Positions 25,319 to 34,400 of a stretch of 64,000 nucleotides of DNA are shown here, piece after piece. Numbering within the stretch: the first letter of the stretch is position 1; each line of letters opens with the position of its first letter. Made by a program: the position numbers and the translations under genes. Source of the stretch: Streptomyces clavuligerus. GTDB taxonomy: Bacteria; Actinomycetota; Actinomycetes; Streptomycetales; Streptomycetaceae. The notes under the pieces are model-generated. The model was given only the letters and a program-made list of their open reading frames with translations, did no database searches and had not been told where the DNA came from. Location: the NCBI RefSeq assembly GCF_005519465.1, contig NZ_CP027858.1:6001001-6065000 (forward strand), written 5' to 3'.

Positions 25319-26479
25319 TCAGCGACGGGCCGCCGTCGCGCCCTCCACCGCGAACAGCTCCTCCTCGACATGGTCGAGGGCCAGCCGCAGCGCGCCCGTG
25401 GCCACCGCCGCCTCCCGGAGCAGCGACAGGGTCACCCGCGGGGGCCGCAGACAGTAGCGCGCCAGCTCCGCCCGGAGCGGGGCGAGCACCCCGTCGAGAC
25501 CGGACGCCCAGCCGCCGATCACCACCAGCTCCGGATCGAGCGCCAGCACCAGCGCCGCCACATTGTGCACGAGCCGCTGGATGAACCGGTCGACCGCCGC
25601 GGTGGCCCGTGGATCACCCTGCTTGGCCAGGGCGAAGACCTGCGCCACCGCGGGCTCGTCCAGCGGGTGCAGCGGCTCGTCGGTGGTCGAGAGCAGCGCC
25701 TCCGGGGTCGCCTCGCGCCCCAGCAGATGCAGCGCCCCGATCTCCCCGGCCGCCCCGCCGAAGCCCCGGTGCAGCCGGCCGCCGATGAGCGAACCCGCGC
25801 CCGGGCTCAGCCCGGCCAGCACGAAGACGACGTCGTCGGAGTCCTTCGCCGCGCCCTTCCAGTGCTCGGCGACCGCCGCCGCGTTGGCGTCGTTCTCCAC
25901 CAGCACCGGACAGCGGAACGAGCGCTGGAGCCGCTGTCCGAGCGGGAGCCCGGTCCAGCCGGGCAGGGCCGTGCCCAGCCGTACGGTGCCGTCCGCCTCC
26001 ACGATGCCCGGGGTGCCGACCCCGACGGCCCGCAGACTGGTCCGGGGCACCCCGGCGCGGCGCAGTACATCCGCGATCACCTGACGGACCCGTTCCAGCC
26101 GCTCGTCGGCCGACGCGGCCTCCGGGACCTCGCGGTGTCCCGCGCCGATGATCCGTCCGTCCAGGCCCGACACGAGTGCCGCGACCCGGTGCGGACCGAT
26201 CTCCACCCCGAGCAGATGCCCCGCCTCGACCCGGAAGCGGAACCTCCGGGCGGGACGGCCCTGACGGCGCGCCCCGCCCTCCTCGGGCTCCGACTCACTG
26301 ACCAGACCGGCTTCGATCAGTCCCTCGATCACGCCCTCGACCGTGGGGCGGGAGAGCCCCGTGAGCCGCGTGAGGTCCGTCAGCGTCGGGGAACCGGCGC
26401 CCCGCAGCGCATGGAGTACCACCGCGGAGTTGATCCGCCGCAACAGGGACGGGTCCCCGCCGGTCAGCCGCCCCACCAT
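25319..26479 (-). CDS. ROK family transcriptional regulator
   Basis: 386 residues. The N-terminal winged helix (about 10-70, PTLTDLTRLTGLSRPTVEGVIEGL) is followed by a ROK sugar-kinase-like domain with LLGVEIGPHRVAALVSGLDG (phosphate loop region), ENDANAAAVAEHW (catalytic-type Asp) and LDPELVVIGGWASG. The zinc motif CxCGxxGCxE normal in this family is absent: GEIGALHLLGREATPEALL stands in its place. It should sense a sugar or glycoside and act as a repressor. No transporter gene is adjacent, so the target is unknown. Confidence 0.9.
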   Translation of the reverse strand: MVGRLTGGDPSLLRRINSAVVLHALRGAGSPTLTDLTRLTGLSRPTVEGVIEGLIEAGLVSESEPEEGGARRQGRPARRFRFRVEAGHLLGVEIGPHRVAALVSGLDGRIIGAGHREVPEAASADERLERVRQVIADVLRRAGVPRTSLRAVGVGTPGIVEADGTVRLGTALPGWTGLPLGQRLQRSFRCPVLVENDANAAAVAEHWKGAAKDSDDVVFVLAGLSPGAGSLIGGRLHRGFGGAAGEIGALHLLGREATPEALLSTTDEPLHPLDEPAVAQVFALAKQGDPRATAAVDRFIQRLVHNVAALVLALDPELVVIGGWASGLDGVLAPLRAELARYCLRPPRVTLSLLREAAVATGALRLALDHVEEELFAVEGATAARR

Positions 26480-26902
26480 GTGTCCTTCCAGCCCTCACTC
26501 GTGCAGCTCGGGCGCGTGTGTCTGCCGGATCGTACTCGCTCGCCCGTCCGACGTGCACGATCGATGCAGGGGGTGCAACGGGGCCCGCCCCGGGACCGCC
26601 GATCGCGGGCCGCCCGGCGCCCTCTCTTCCCGAGGCGCCGCTCCCCGGCGGCGGCCGTGGGGCGGCCCTGGGACGGGGCCCGTCCTTCCGGGGCGCGGCG
26701 GCGTTTCCTCCGACACGTTTGCCGCGTTTGCCGCGTTCCGGTCCGTCGTCCGTCGTCCGTCGTCCGTCGGTGGAGGTCGGTAGCGGTCGGTGGCGGTAGC
26801 GGTCGGTGGCGGCAGCGGTCGCGGACGGTGGTGCGGGGCCCGGCGGCCCCGGAGGTCCGTCCCGCAGGCCCCGGCGCCCTCGGCGACGGTCCGTCAGAAC
26901 CC
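26480..26902. other. Non-coding region with minisatellite
   Basis: 423 bp between the ROK gene start and the glycosylase stop. It includes the ROK promoter area (26480-26560) and simple repeats at 26718-26824. I found no supported gene. Confidence 0.5.
26718..26824. repeat. Short tandem repeats (gtttgccgc; cgtcgtc; ggtcggtggcggtagc)
   Basis: gtttgccgc occurs twice (26718-26735), then a cgtcgtccgt array (26741-26770), then two near-identical ggtcggtggcggyagc units (about 26786-26821). Confidence 0.75.
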
Positions 26903-27433
26903 TCAGGAGGTGCCCGTGCGGCCCGTCCCCGGTCCCCCGCCGGCGGGCCCGAAGGCCGCCTCCCGCAGCCGTCCGAACTCCTCGGCCATCGATTCGGTGG
27001 TCCAGTGGGCGTTCAGACCACTGGGATTGGGCAGCACCCAGATCCTTGTCCCGCCGATCGCGCGCTCCTGCGGCCCGATCCGCGCCTTCGGCTCCCGGAA
27101 CGCGGTGCGGTAGGCGGTGACGCCGACGACGGCGAGCCACCGGGGCCGCAGCCGCCCGACCTTCGCCCGCAGCAGCTCCCCGCCCGCGCGGAACTCGTCG
27201 GCGGCCAGCTCGTCGGCGCGGGCGGTGGCCCGCGCCACCACATTGGTGATGCCCAGACCGAGGCCGGGCAGCTCCCCCTGCTCCTCGGGCCGGAGCTGTC
27301 GGGGGGTGAAACCGGAACGGTGCAGCACCGGCCAGAAGCGGTTGCCCGGCCGGGCGAAGTGGTGCCCGGTGGCCGCCGACATCAGCCCGGGGTTGATCCC
27401 GCAGAAGAGCACGGCGAGGCCGTCCGCGACCAC
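26903..27433 (-). CDS. mug: Mismatch-specific (G/U) uracil-DNA glycosylase, Mug family
   Basis: 177 residues from the GTG at 27433. The catalytic-pocket motif LFCGINPGLMSAATGHHFARP and the second motif VLPNPSGLNAHW define the MUG/TDG branch of the uracil-DNA glycosylase superfamily, which excises U or T-analogues opposite G. The frame continues upstream as LTPEELAAARDHLVDD, which resembles the N-terminus I recall for homologues; the only candidate start there is CTG 27481, overlapping the purB stop as CTGA. A purB-mug operon is therefore likely, and the true protein may be 16 residues longer. Confidence 0.88.
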   Translation of the reverse strand: MVADGLAVLFCGINPGLMSAATGHHFARPGNRFWPVLHRSGFTPRQLRPEEQGELPGLGLGITNVVARATARADELAADEFRAGGELLRAKVGRLRPRWLAVVGVTAYRTAFREPKARIGPQERAIGGTRIWVLPNPSGLNAHWTTESMAEEFGRLREAAFGPAGGGPGTGRTGTS

Positions 27434-27477
27434 GTCGTCGACGAGGTGGTCACGGGCGGCCGCCAGCTCCTCGGGTG

Positions 27478-28920
27478 TCAGAGGATCGCCCCGGGGGCGT
27501 ACCCCGCGGCGGCCGGGTGCGCCGCCGCGATCTCCTCGATCCGCGCGACCACCGACGCGACCTGGTCGGCGGCGGCACCCGTGAAGGACAGCCGGTCCGC
27601 CATCAGGGCGTCGAGCCCGGCGCGGTCCAGCGGGATGCGCGCGTCGGCGGCGAGCCGGTCCAGCAGGTCGTTGCGGTCGGCGCCGCCCTCCCGCAGGGCC
27701 AGCGCCGCGGCCACCGCGTTCTCCTTGATCGCCTCATGGGCCTCCTCGCGGCCCACACCGGCGCGCACCGCGCCCATCAGCACCTTGGTGGTGGCCAGGA
27801 AGGGCAGATACCGGTCCAGCTCACGGGCGACCACGGCGGGGAAGGCGCCGAACTCGTCCAGCACGGTGAGGAAGGTCTCCAGCAGCCCGTCGAGGGCGAA
27901 GAACGCGTCCGGCAGGGCCACCCGGCGCACCACGGAGCAGGAGACGTCGCCCTCGTTCCACTGGTCGCCCGCCAGCTCGCCCGTCATGGACGCGTAGCCG
28001 CGCAGGATCACCATCAGGCCGTTGACGCGCTCGCAGGAGCGGGTGTTCATCTTGTGCGGCATGGCCGACGAGCCGACCTGTCCCGGCTTGAAGCCCTCGG
28101 TGACCAGCTCGTGCCCGGCCATCAGCCGGATCGTCTTCGCGAGCGAGGACGGCGCGGCGGCGAGCTGCACCAGCGCGGTGACGACCTCGTAGTCGAGCGA
28201 GCGCGGGTAGACCTGGCCCACCGAGGTGAACGCCTGTCCGAAGCCCAGATGACCGGCGATCCGGTGCTCCAGCCCGGCCAGCTTCCCGGCGTCGCCGCCC
28301 AGCAGGTCCAGCATGTCCTGCGCGGTGCCGACGGGGCCCTTGATCCCACGCAGCGGATAGCGGGCGATCAGCTCCTCGACCCGGCCGTACGCCACCAGCA
28401 GCTCGTCCGCCGCCGTGGCGAAGCGCTTGCCCAGCGTCGTGGCCTGCGCGGCCACATTGTGCGAACGGCCCGCCATGACCAGCTCGGCGTACTCGCCGGA
28501 GAGCCGGCCGAGCCGGGCCAGCACCGCGACCGTACGGTCCCGCACCAGCTCCAGCGAGAGCCGGATCTGGAGCTGTTCGACGTTCTCGGTCAGATCCCGC
28601 GAGGTCATGCCCTTGTGGATCTGCTCATGCCCGGCGAGCGCGTTGAACTCCTCGATCCGGGCCTTCACATCGTGGCGGGTGACGCGCTCCCGCTCGGCGA
28701 TCGAGGCCAGGTCCACCTGGTCGAGCACGCGCTCGTAGTCCGCCAGGGCGGCCTCGGGCACCTCGATGCCGAGGTCCTTCTGGGCACGCAGCACGGCGAG
28801 CCAGAGCCGCCGCTCCAGCCGTACCTTCTCCTCGGGGGACCACAGGGCGGCCAGCTCCACGGAGGCATAGCGGCCGGCCAGGACATTGGGGATGCGAGGC
28901 TTCGCAGACACAGCAGTCAC
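27478..28920 (-). CDS. purB: Adenylosuccinate lyase
   Basis: 480 residues from GTG 28920. It acts twice in purine synthesis: it cleaves SAICAR to AICAR, and adenylosuccinate to AMP, releasing fumarate. The fumarase/aspartase signature GSSAMPHKMNT is present, along with TSRDLTENVEQLQ and GRSHNVAAQATT, which carry the catalytic His and Ser regions. The sequence is of the longer, eukaryote-like PurB type. The downstream mug gene follows directly and may be cotranscribed. Confidence 0.96.
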   Translation of the reverse strand: MTAVSAKPRIPNVLAGRYASVELAALWSPEEKVRLERRLWLAVLRAQKDLGIEVPEAALADYERVLDQVDLASIAERERVTRHDVKARIEEFNALAGHEQIHKGMTSRDLTENVEQLQIRLSLELVRDRTVAVLARLGRLSGEYAELVMAGRSHNVAAQATTLGKRFATAADELLVAYGRVEELIARYPLRGIKGPVGTAQDMLDLLGGDAGKLAGLEHRIAGHLGFGQAFTSVGQVYPRSLDYEVVTALVQLAAAPSSLAKTIRLMAGHELVTEGFKPGQVGSSAMPHKMNTRSCERVNGLMVILRGYASMTGELAGDQWNEGDVSCSVVRRVALPDAFFALDGLLETFLTVLDEFGAFPAVVARELDRYLPFLATTKVLMGAVRAGVGREEAHEAIKENAVAAALALREGGADRNDLLDRLAADARIPLDRAGLDALMADRLSFTGAAADQVASVVARIEEIAAAHPAAAGYAPGAIL

Positions 28921-29071
28921 GTAGCCAGATTCTACTGGTGATTCGTGCAGGCCAGAGCGCTGGTCCCGGTTGTACGTTGCTACGAGGGCACCCGCGCCCG
29001 GGACAGGTGCCACGGGCGCGGGTGCGACGGGCCGGTGCGGACCGCGCGCCGGGCCCGGCGCACGGTCCGTT

Positions 29072-29854
29072 TCAGCTGCCCGGGGGCGGCTCGTACGGCA
29101 GCAGCTCGGGCCGCTTGGGCGGCAGGTCGTCCCCGGAGGAGCGGCCCGTGAGCCGACGCCCGATCCAGGGTCCCAGATGGCGCCGGGCGAACCGCAGATC
29201 GCCCGCCCGCCGCGCGGTCCACCCCGGGACCGCCGCCGGAGGCAGCGGAGCCCGCCAGTCCTCCCGGGCCGGGAGCCCGAGGGTCTGCCAGACGGCCTCG
29301 GCGACCCGGCGGTGCCCCTCGGCCGTCAGATGCAGCCGGTCCGCGTCCCACAGCCGGGGATCGCCGAGCGCGCCGGAGCCGTAGAGATCCACGACCAGCG
29401 CGCCGTGCCGGGCCGCCACCGTGTCCACATGCGCGAACAGCTCCTCCATCCGGGGGCGGAACCGGTCCATGACCGGGCCGTTCCGCCCGGGGCTGCGCAT
29501 GAGGACGAGCCGTCGGCACGACGGGGCGAGACGCTCCGCCGCCTCGTCCAGCAGCCCCTTCACCCGGCCCATGTCACAGCGGGGGCGCAGGGTGTCGTTG
29601 AGCCCGCCCACCAGCGTCACCACGTCCGCGCGCATCGCGGCGGCGGGGCCGGTCTGCTCCGCGACGATCTGACCGATGAGCTTTCCGCGCACGGCGAGAT
29701 TCGCATAACGGAAGCCCGGGGTACGCGCCGCGAGCCGGGCGGCGAGAAGGTCCGCCCAGCCCCGGTAGGTACCGTCCGGCAAAAGGTCGGACATGCCTTC
29801 GGTAAAGGAATCGCCCACCGCGACAAAGCTTGTGTAGTCGGCATTCATCTGCAT
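29072..29854 (-). CDS. SGNH/GDSL hydrolase
   Basis: 260 residues from ATG 29854 (a second ATG at 29848 is possible). The four blocks of the SGNH fold are present: GDSFTEG with Ser16, GKLIGQI (Gly block), GGLND with the oxyanion Asn, and DRLHLTAEGH with the Asp/His pair. It is an esterase/lipase-type enzyme with unknown substrate. No signal peptide is seen. The C-terminus is a basic, Pro-rich tail (PPKRPELLPYEPPP). Divergent from the next gene with a palindrome between them. Confidence 0.92.
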   Translation of the reverse strand: MQMNADYTSFVAVGDSFTEGMSDLLPDGTYRGWADLLAARLAARTPGFRYANLAVRGKLIGQIVAEQTGPAAAMRADVVTLVGGLNDTLRPRCDMGRVKGLLDEAAERLAPSCRRLVLMRSPGRNGPVMDRFRPRMEELFAHVDTVAARHGALVVDLYGSGALGDPRLWDADRLHLTAEGHRRVAEAVWQTLGLPAREDWRAPLPPAAVPGWTARRAGDLRFARRHLGPWIGRRLTGRSSGDDLPPKRPELLPYEPPPGS

Positions 29855-29865
29855 GGCGATGCGAT

Positions 29866-29881
29866 CGTACCGCGCGGTACG
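29866..29881. promoter_or_regulatory. 16-bp perfect palindrome in a divergent promoter
   Basis: CGTACCGCGCGGTACG is fully self-complementary and sits in the 72-bp gap between divergent genes. Possible -10 boxes flank it on both strands: TACGAT (minus, 29869-29864) and TACGGT (plus, 29878-29883). Confidence 0.55.
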
Positions 29882-29926
29882 GTCCCGTTCCCCGGTTCCG
29901 TTTCCCGGTCCCGATCCGGAGGTGGA

Positions 29927-30997
29927 ATGCCTGTGAGTGACGCGCTGCTGAGCACGGTGACCGAGGCACTGGCGGAGCTGATGACCTCTGTTTCCGTCTG
30001 CGACGACAGAGTGCTCGACCGGGACATCGCGGATCAGTGGCTGGAGACGACCAGTCTGCTGCTGAACCGGCTCTCCCCGGCGGACCGCCGGACCCTGTCG
30101 GGGCTGCTGCGCGACACCGCCCGGCGGCGGCCGGTGGGGGAGTGGCGCGACGACCTGCTGCGGATTCCCGAGGAGTTCGGGCTCGACGACGACCCGCACG
30201 AGCTGTACTGCGACGCCGCCGCCGATCTGGTCCGCCGCCTGGTGAAGGCGGTACGGGGGAGCGACCCGGCGACGGAGCTGCCCGGCAGGCCCGGCCGGGT
30301 GCTCGCCGACCTCGTCCGCGAGCACGGCGCCCTGCACCGCCGCACGGAGCGGCTGCTCGGCCCCGGAGTCCCTGGCGGCGTCCCGTGCGGAGCGGACACC
30401 GGGCCGTGCGCCGCGCCGCGCGGTGCGCGGTGCGACGGGTGCGACACGCCGCCGGACGACCCGGCGGACCGCCCCGACTGGCTGGCCCGGGGCGCGGCGG
30501 CGGCCCTGGCGGCGCTGCGCGGGGCCGACCCGGAGGCACCAGTTCCAGGTCCGGGGCCGGTGCGGCGGACACGGTTCCACTCCCGGCGGCTCTTCCTGGA
30601 GACGGTGGTCGGGCTCGCCGACGCCGAGCTGGCCCTCGGCCAGGAGCCGCGCATCCCGCCGGAGACCGGGGCGGACGGGATCGAGGAGTATCTGGAGAAC
30701 CTGCCGTACGACACCGCCGCCGCCGGGCGGATCGGTGGGCTGCCGGACGGGGTCCTGCGGCTGGACGCGGTCGACTCCGGGGCGGTCTGGACGGTCACCG
30801 TGACGGACGGCGCGCCCGGCTGGACCGCCACCGCCACCGCCACGGGCACCGCCACCGCGGCACGGGTCCGGGTCCAGGGCTCGGCCGGGGATCTGCTGCT
30901 GTTTGTCCGGGGCCGCCACCGGCCCGGCCACCCGAAGCTCCGGATCAGCGGCGACCGCGGGTTCCTGGACCGCTGGCTGGCCGCGACCGCCCGCTGA
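29927..30997 (+). CDS. MDMPI-like protein with unusual N-terminal domain
   Basis: 356 residues from ATG 29927 (GGAGG 4 bases upstream; GTG 29933 is an alternative with better spacing). Residues about 205-355 resemble the mycothiol-dependent maleylpyruvate isomerase (MDMPI) family: RLFLETVVGLADAELALG, then GADGIEEYLENLPYD, and the C-terminal LRISGDRGFLDRW. The family's zinc-ligand histidines, normally in an ETxxHRxD-type helix, are absent here (Leu and Gly in their places), so catalysis is doubtful. Residues 1-115 form a separate acidic, helical domain I do not recognise, joined by a Cys-bearing linker (CAAPRGARCDGCD). Confidence 0.75.
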   Translation: MPVSDALLSTVTEALAELMTSVSVCDDRVLDRDIADQWLETTSLLLNRLSPADRRTLSGLLRDTARRRPVGEWRDDLLRIPEEFGLDDDPHELYCDAAADLVRRLVKAVRGSDPATELPGRPGRVLADLVREHGALHRRTERLLGPGVPGGVPCGADTGPCAAPRGARCDGCDTPPDDPADRPDWLARGAAAALAALRGADPEAPVPGPGPVRRTRFHSRRLFLETVVGLADAELALGQEPRIPPETGADGIEEYLENLPYDTAAAGRIGGLPDGVLRLDAVDSGAVWTVTVTDGAPGWTATATATGTATAARVRVQGSAGDLLLFVRGRHRPGHPKLRISGDRGFLDRWLAATAR

Positions 30998-31039
30998 GAA
31001 GCCCCCGGCCCCGCGCCGGGCGGGACCGGAACGCACGGC

Positions 31040-31067
31040 GGCCCGTGCCCCCGGAGGGACACGGGCC
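31040..31067. terminator. Hairpin between convergent genes
   Basis: ggcccgtg (31040-31047) pairs with cacgggcc (31060-31067), with further ccc/ggg pairing inside. It lies between two convergent genes. Confidence 0.65.
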
Positions 31068-31095
31068 ACCGCCCCGGAAGGTGCCGGGAGAGGGG

Positions 31096-32109
31096 TCAGT
31101 CGGTTCTGCCGACCAGCTCGCGGAGCACGTCCTCCATCGCCACCAGGCCCACCGGGGCCCCGTCCTCGTCGACCACCGCCGCCAGATGGGTGCGGCTGCG
31201 GCGCATCGCGGTGAGGACGTCGTCCAGCGGCGTCGCGGCCCGGACCCGGGCGATCGGCCGCAGGGCCGACACCGGGAAGGGCACATCGCGCGGAGCCGCG
31301 TCCAGGGCGTCCTTCACATGGAGGTAGCCGACGATGCCCCGACGGGTGTCCCGGACCGGGAAGCGGGAGAAGCCGGACTCGGCCGACAGCCGCTCCAACT
31401 GCTCCGGCGTGATGCTCACCTGCGCGTACACCACCCGCTCGACCGGCACCACGACATCGCGCACCGGGCGGCGGCCCAGCTCCAGCGCGTCGCGGAGCCG
31501 TTCCGCCGAGCGGTCGTCCAGCAGCCCCGCGTCACCCGCGTCCGCCACCAGCCGGGCCAGCTCGTCGTCCGAGAAGGTCGCGGACACCTCGTCCTTGGTC
31601 TCCACCCGCAGCAGCCGCAGCAGCGTGTTGGCGAAGGCGTTGATCGCGAAGATCACCGGCCGCAGCGCCCGGGCGAGCGCCACCAGCGGCGGCCCCAGCA
31701 GCAGCGCGCTGCGCGTCGGCTCGGCGAGCGAGATGTTCTTGGGCACCATCTCGCCCAGCAGCATGTGCAGATAGGTGGCGAGAGACAGCGCGATCACGAA
31801 CGAGATCGGATGGATCGCGCCCTCGGGCACACCCAGCGAGTGGAACACCGGCTCCAGCAGATGGGCGATCGCGGGCTCGGCGACGATACCGAGCACCAGG
31901 GTGCACAGCGTGATACCGAGCTGCGCCACCGCCAGCAGCGCCGACACATGCTCCAGACCCCACAGCACGCTCCGGGCCCGCCGGTTGCCCGCCTCGGCCT
32001 CCGGCTCGATCTGGCTGCGGCGCACCGAGATCATCGCGAACTCGGCGCCGACGAAGAAGGCGTTGACCACGAGGGTCAGCAGACCGATCAGAAGTTGGAC
32101 CGCGATCAT
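31096..32109 (-). CDS. CNNM/DUF21 - CBS domain membrane protein (short form)
   Basis: 337 residues. Three to four membrane spans in a CNNM/DUF21 domain (AVQLLIGLLTLVVNAFFVGAEFAMISV at the N-terminus, LHMLLGEMVPKNISLAEP in the core) are followed by a CBS pair. It lacks the C-terminal CorC/HlyC domain of its longer neighbour. Family members are linked to Mg/Co homeostasis; the old label haemolysin is misleading. The ATG overlaps the stop of the upstream paralogue (ATGA), giving a coupled pair likely to act as a heteromer. Confidence 0.92.
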   Translation of the reverse strand: MIAVQLLIGLLTLVVNAFFVGAEFAMISVRRSQIEPEAEAGNRRARSVLWGLEHVSALLAVAQLGITLCTLVLGIVAEPAIAHLLEPVFHSLGVPEGAIHPISFVIALSLATYLHMLLGEMVPKNISLAEPTRSALLLGPPLVALARALRPVIFAINAFANTLLRLLRVETKDEVSATFSDDELARLVADAGDAGLLDDRSAERLRDALELGRRPVRDVVVPVERVVYAQVSITPEQLERLSAESGFSRFPVRDTRRGIVGYLHVKDALDAAPRDVPFPVSALRPIARVRAATPLDDVLTAMRRSRTHLAAVVDEDGAPVGLVAMEDVLRELVGRTD

Positions 32110-33488
32110 CGTCCGGCCTCCCCGGTCCGGTCGGCGGCGCCGCCGTGACCGGCGTCGTCACCCTGCTCGGTCTCCCCGCCGGAACCGGTCGGGGCGTGCA
32201 TCAGCACCCGGGCGGCGCGCCGCCCGGAGGCGTCCACGACATCGAGGCGCCAGCCGTCGAGGTCGATGTGGTCGCCCTCGGCCGGGATGCGTCCCAGCTC
32301 GGTGGCGACCAGCCCGGCCAGGGTCTCGTACGGCCCCTCGGGCACCTTCAGACCCACCTGTTCCAGCTGGTCCGTCCGGGCCGCGCCGTCCGCCGACCAG
32401 AGCGGCCGTCCGTCGGCGTCCTCGCCCGCCGGGGCGAGGTCCGGGGTCTCGTGCGGGTCGTGCTCGTCCCGCACCTCACCGACGACCTCCTCGACGATGT
32501 CCTCCATCGTGACGACACCGGCGGTGCCGCCGTACTCGTCGATGACGACGGCCATCGTGGAGCGCCCGCCGAGCCGGTCCATCAGCCGGTCCACGGTCAG
32601 CGACTCGGGGACGAGCACGGGCTCGCGCAGCACCCCGGCCACGCCGGTGCGGAGCCGGTCCTCGGCGGGGATCGCCAGGACGTCCTTGACATGGGCGATA
32701 CCGACGACAGTGTCCAGGTTGCCCCGGTAGACGGGGAAGCGGGAGAGGCCGGTGGCGCGGGTGGCGTTGGCGACGTCCTCCGCGGTGGCCGACGCCTCCA
32801 GCGCCGTGACCTGGACCCGGGGGGTCATCACATTCTCGGCGGTCAGCTCGGCGAGGCTCAGGGTGCGCACGAACAGCTCGGCGGTGTCCGCCTCCAGCGC
32901 TCCCTCCTTGGCCGAGTGCCGGGCGAGCGCCACCAGCTCCTGCGGGCTGCGGGCGGAGGCCAGCTCCTCGGTGGGCTCCATGCCGAGGCGCCGCAGAATG
33001 CGGTTGGCGGTGTTGTTGAGATGGCTGATCAGCGGCCTGAAGGCGCTGGTGAACAGCCGCTGCGGGGTCGCCGTCACCTTCGCGACGGCCAGCGGCGAGG
33101 AGATGGCCCAGTTCTTGGGGACCAGCTCGCCGACGACCATGACCACGACGGTGGAGAGCGCGGTGCCGAGCACCAGCGCCACGGACGAGGCGATGGAGGG
33201 GGACAGGCCCAGATCCTCCATGGGGCCCCGGATCAGCTTGGAGATCGAGGGCTCGGAGAGCATGCCGATGACCAGATTGGTCACGGTGATGCCGAGCTGG
33301 GCACCGGAGAGCTGGAAGGTGAGCCCGCGGACCGCCTTGAGAGCACTGGCGGCCCCGCGTTCGCCGCGTTCGACGGCACGTTCGAGGTCACCGCGTTCGA
33401 CGGTGGTGAGGGAGAACTCGGCCGCGACGAACACACCGCAGGCGAGGGCGAGCAGCAGTGCCACGAACAGGAGGAGCACTTCGGTCAT
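32106..33488 (-). CDS. CNNM/DUF21 - CBS - CorC/HlyC domain membrane protein (long form)
   Basis: 460 residues. The N-terminal DUF21/CNNM membrane domain (TEVLLLFVALLLALACGVFVAAEF, then VMVVGELVPKNWAIS), two CBS domains (ENVMTPRVQVTALEA; VVIDEYGGTAGVVTMEDIVEEVVGEVRDEHD) and a C-terminal CorC/HlyC transporter-associated domain follow in order. A strong GGAGGTGG precedes the ATG. Likely a Mg or Co transport or sensing protein at the plasma membrane, paired with the short paralogue encoded immediately downstream. Confidence 0.94.
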   Translation of the reverse strand: MTEVLLLFVALLLALACGVFVAAEFSLTTVERGDLERAVERGERGAASALKAVRGLTFQLSGAQLGITVTNLVIGMLSEPSISKLIRGPMEDLGLSPSIASSVALVLGTALSTVVVMVVGELVPKNWAISSPLAVAKVTATPQRLFTSAFRPLISHLNNTANRILRRLGMEPTEELASARSPQELVALARHSAKEGALEADTAELFVRTLSLAELTAENVMTPRVQVTALEASATAEDVANATRATGLSRFPVYRGNLDTVVGIAHVKDVLAIPAEDRLRTGVAGVLREPVLVPESLTVDRLMDRLGGRSTMAVVIDEYGGTAGVVTMEDIVEEVVGEVRDEHDPHETPDLAPAGEDADGRPLWSADGAARTDQLEQVGLKVPEGPYETLAGLVATELGRIPAEGDHIDLDGWRLDVVDASGRRAARVLMHAPTGSGGETEQGDDAGHGGAADRTGEAGR

Positions 33489-33754
33489 CGGGCCACCTCC
33501 GTCCCACGGCGCGTCACGGGCGGAAGGAGGGCTCGATGTCTGCTACTGGGAGGCTCGTCCATGGACGGACGCTCACACCTTTCATGGGGTACGGGGAGTT
33601 CCCATCGTAAAGGACGGGCAAAGTTCCTGGATGGGAAGGGTCGTACCAGACTATCCGCAGCCTCCCGGAGCGCACCGGCCGTGCGCCGGCGGACCGTCCC
33701 GGCCCCACCGGCCGGAGCCGGGGAGCCGGGACGGACGATCGGGTCCGGTCGCGC

Positions 33755-34225
33755 TCAGTGACCGGCGGCGGGCTCGGCGTACGGCTTCACCCAGCGCCGC
33801 CAGCGCTCCTCCCGCCGGTACCCCGCGGACGCCCAGGCCCGCTGCGCCCGGTCGTTGGCCTCCAGGACCATCGCGTCCCCGCGCCGTCCCCCGACCGCGG
33901 CGAAACGGGCCTCCGCCGCCGCCAGGAGCACGGTGGCGATACCGCGCCGCCGGTACGGGGGGAGCACGGCGAGCCGGTAGAGCGAGCACCGCCAGCCGTC
34001 CCAGCCCGCGATCACCGAGCCCACCAGCAGACCGTCCGCCTCGGCCAGGATGAGCGCGTCGGGGTCGCGGCGGATCAGCCGGGTGACCCCGTCGACGTCG
34101 TCGGTGATGCTCGTGCCCTCGGCCGCCTCGGCCCAGAAGGCGAGAACGGTCTCCGCCTCGTCGGGTGTGGCGGTCCGTATCCGCACGTCGTCGCTGGGCG
34201 CATCATGTCTGAGCTGATCGTTCAT
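33755..34225 (-). CDS. GNAT family N-acetyltransferase
   Basis: 156 residues from ATG 34225. Motif A is LAVLPPYRRRGIATVLLAAAEARF, the acetyl-CoA pyrophosphate loop, and a typical LEANDRAQRAWASAGYRREERWRRWVK follows at the C-terminus. RimI-like in overall form. The substrate is unknown; it stands alone. Confidence 0.92.
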   Translation of the reverse strand: MNDQLRHDAPSDDVRIRTATPDEAETVLAFWAEAAEGTSITDDVDGVTRLIRRDPDALILAEADGLLVGSVIAGWDGWRCSLYRLAVLPPYRRRGIATVLLAAAEARFAAVGGRRGDAMVLEANDRAQRAWASAGYRREERWRRWVKPYAEPAAGH

Positions 34226-34400
34226 GGGCCGAGCCAAACATGGACGGGCCGCGCCGACCAGCGGGTTTTCGCGGCAGGCGGGCGGGGGCCGCCACCCGGG
34301 AGGCTCCCTGCGGGCTCGCCGGAGCCGCCGCCGGGCGGCTCCCGTACCGGCAAGGGGGCCGCTGCCCGGGTGGCTCCCGTATCGGCTCACGGGGCCGGGC

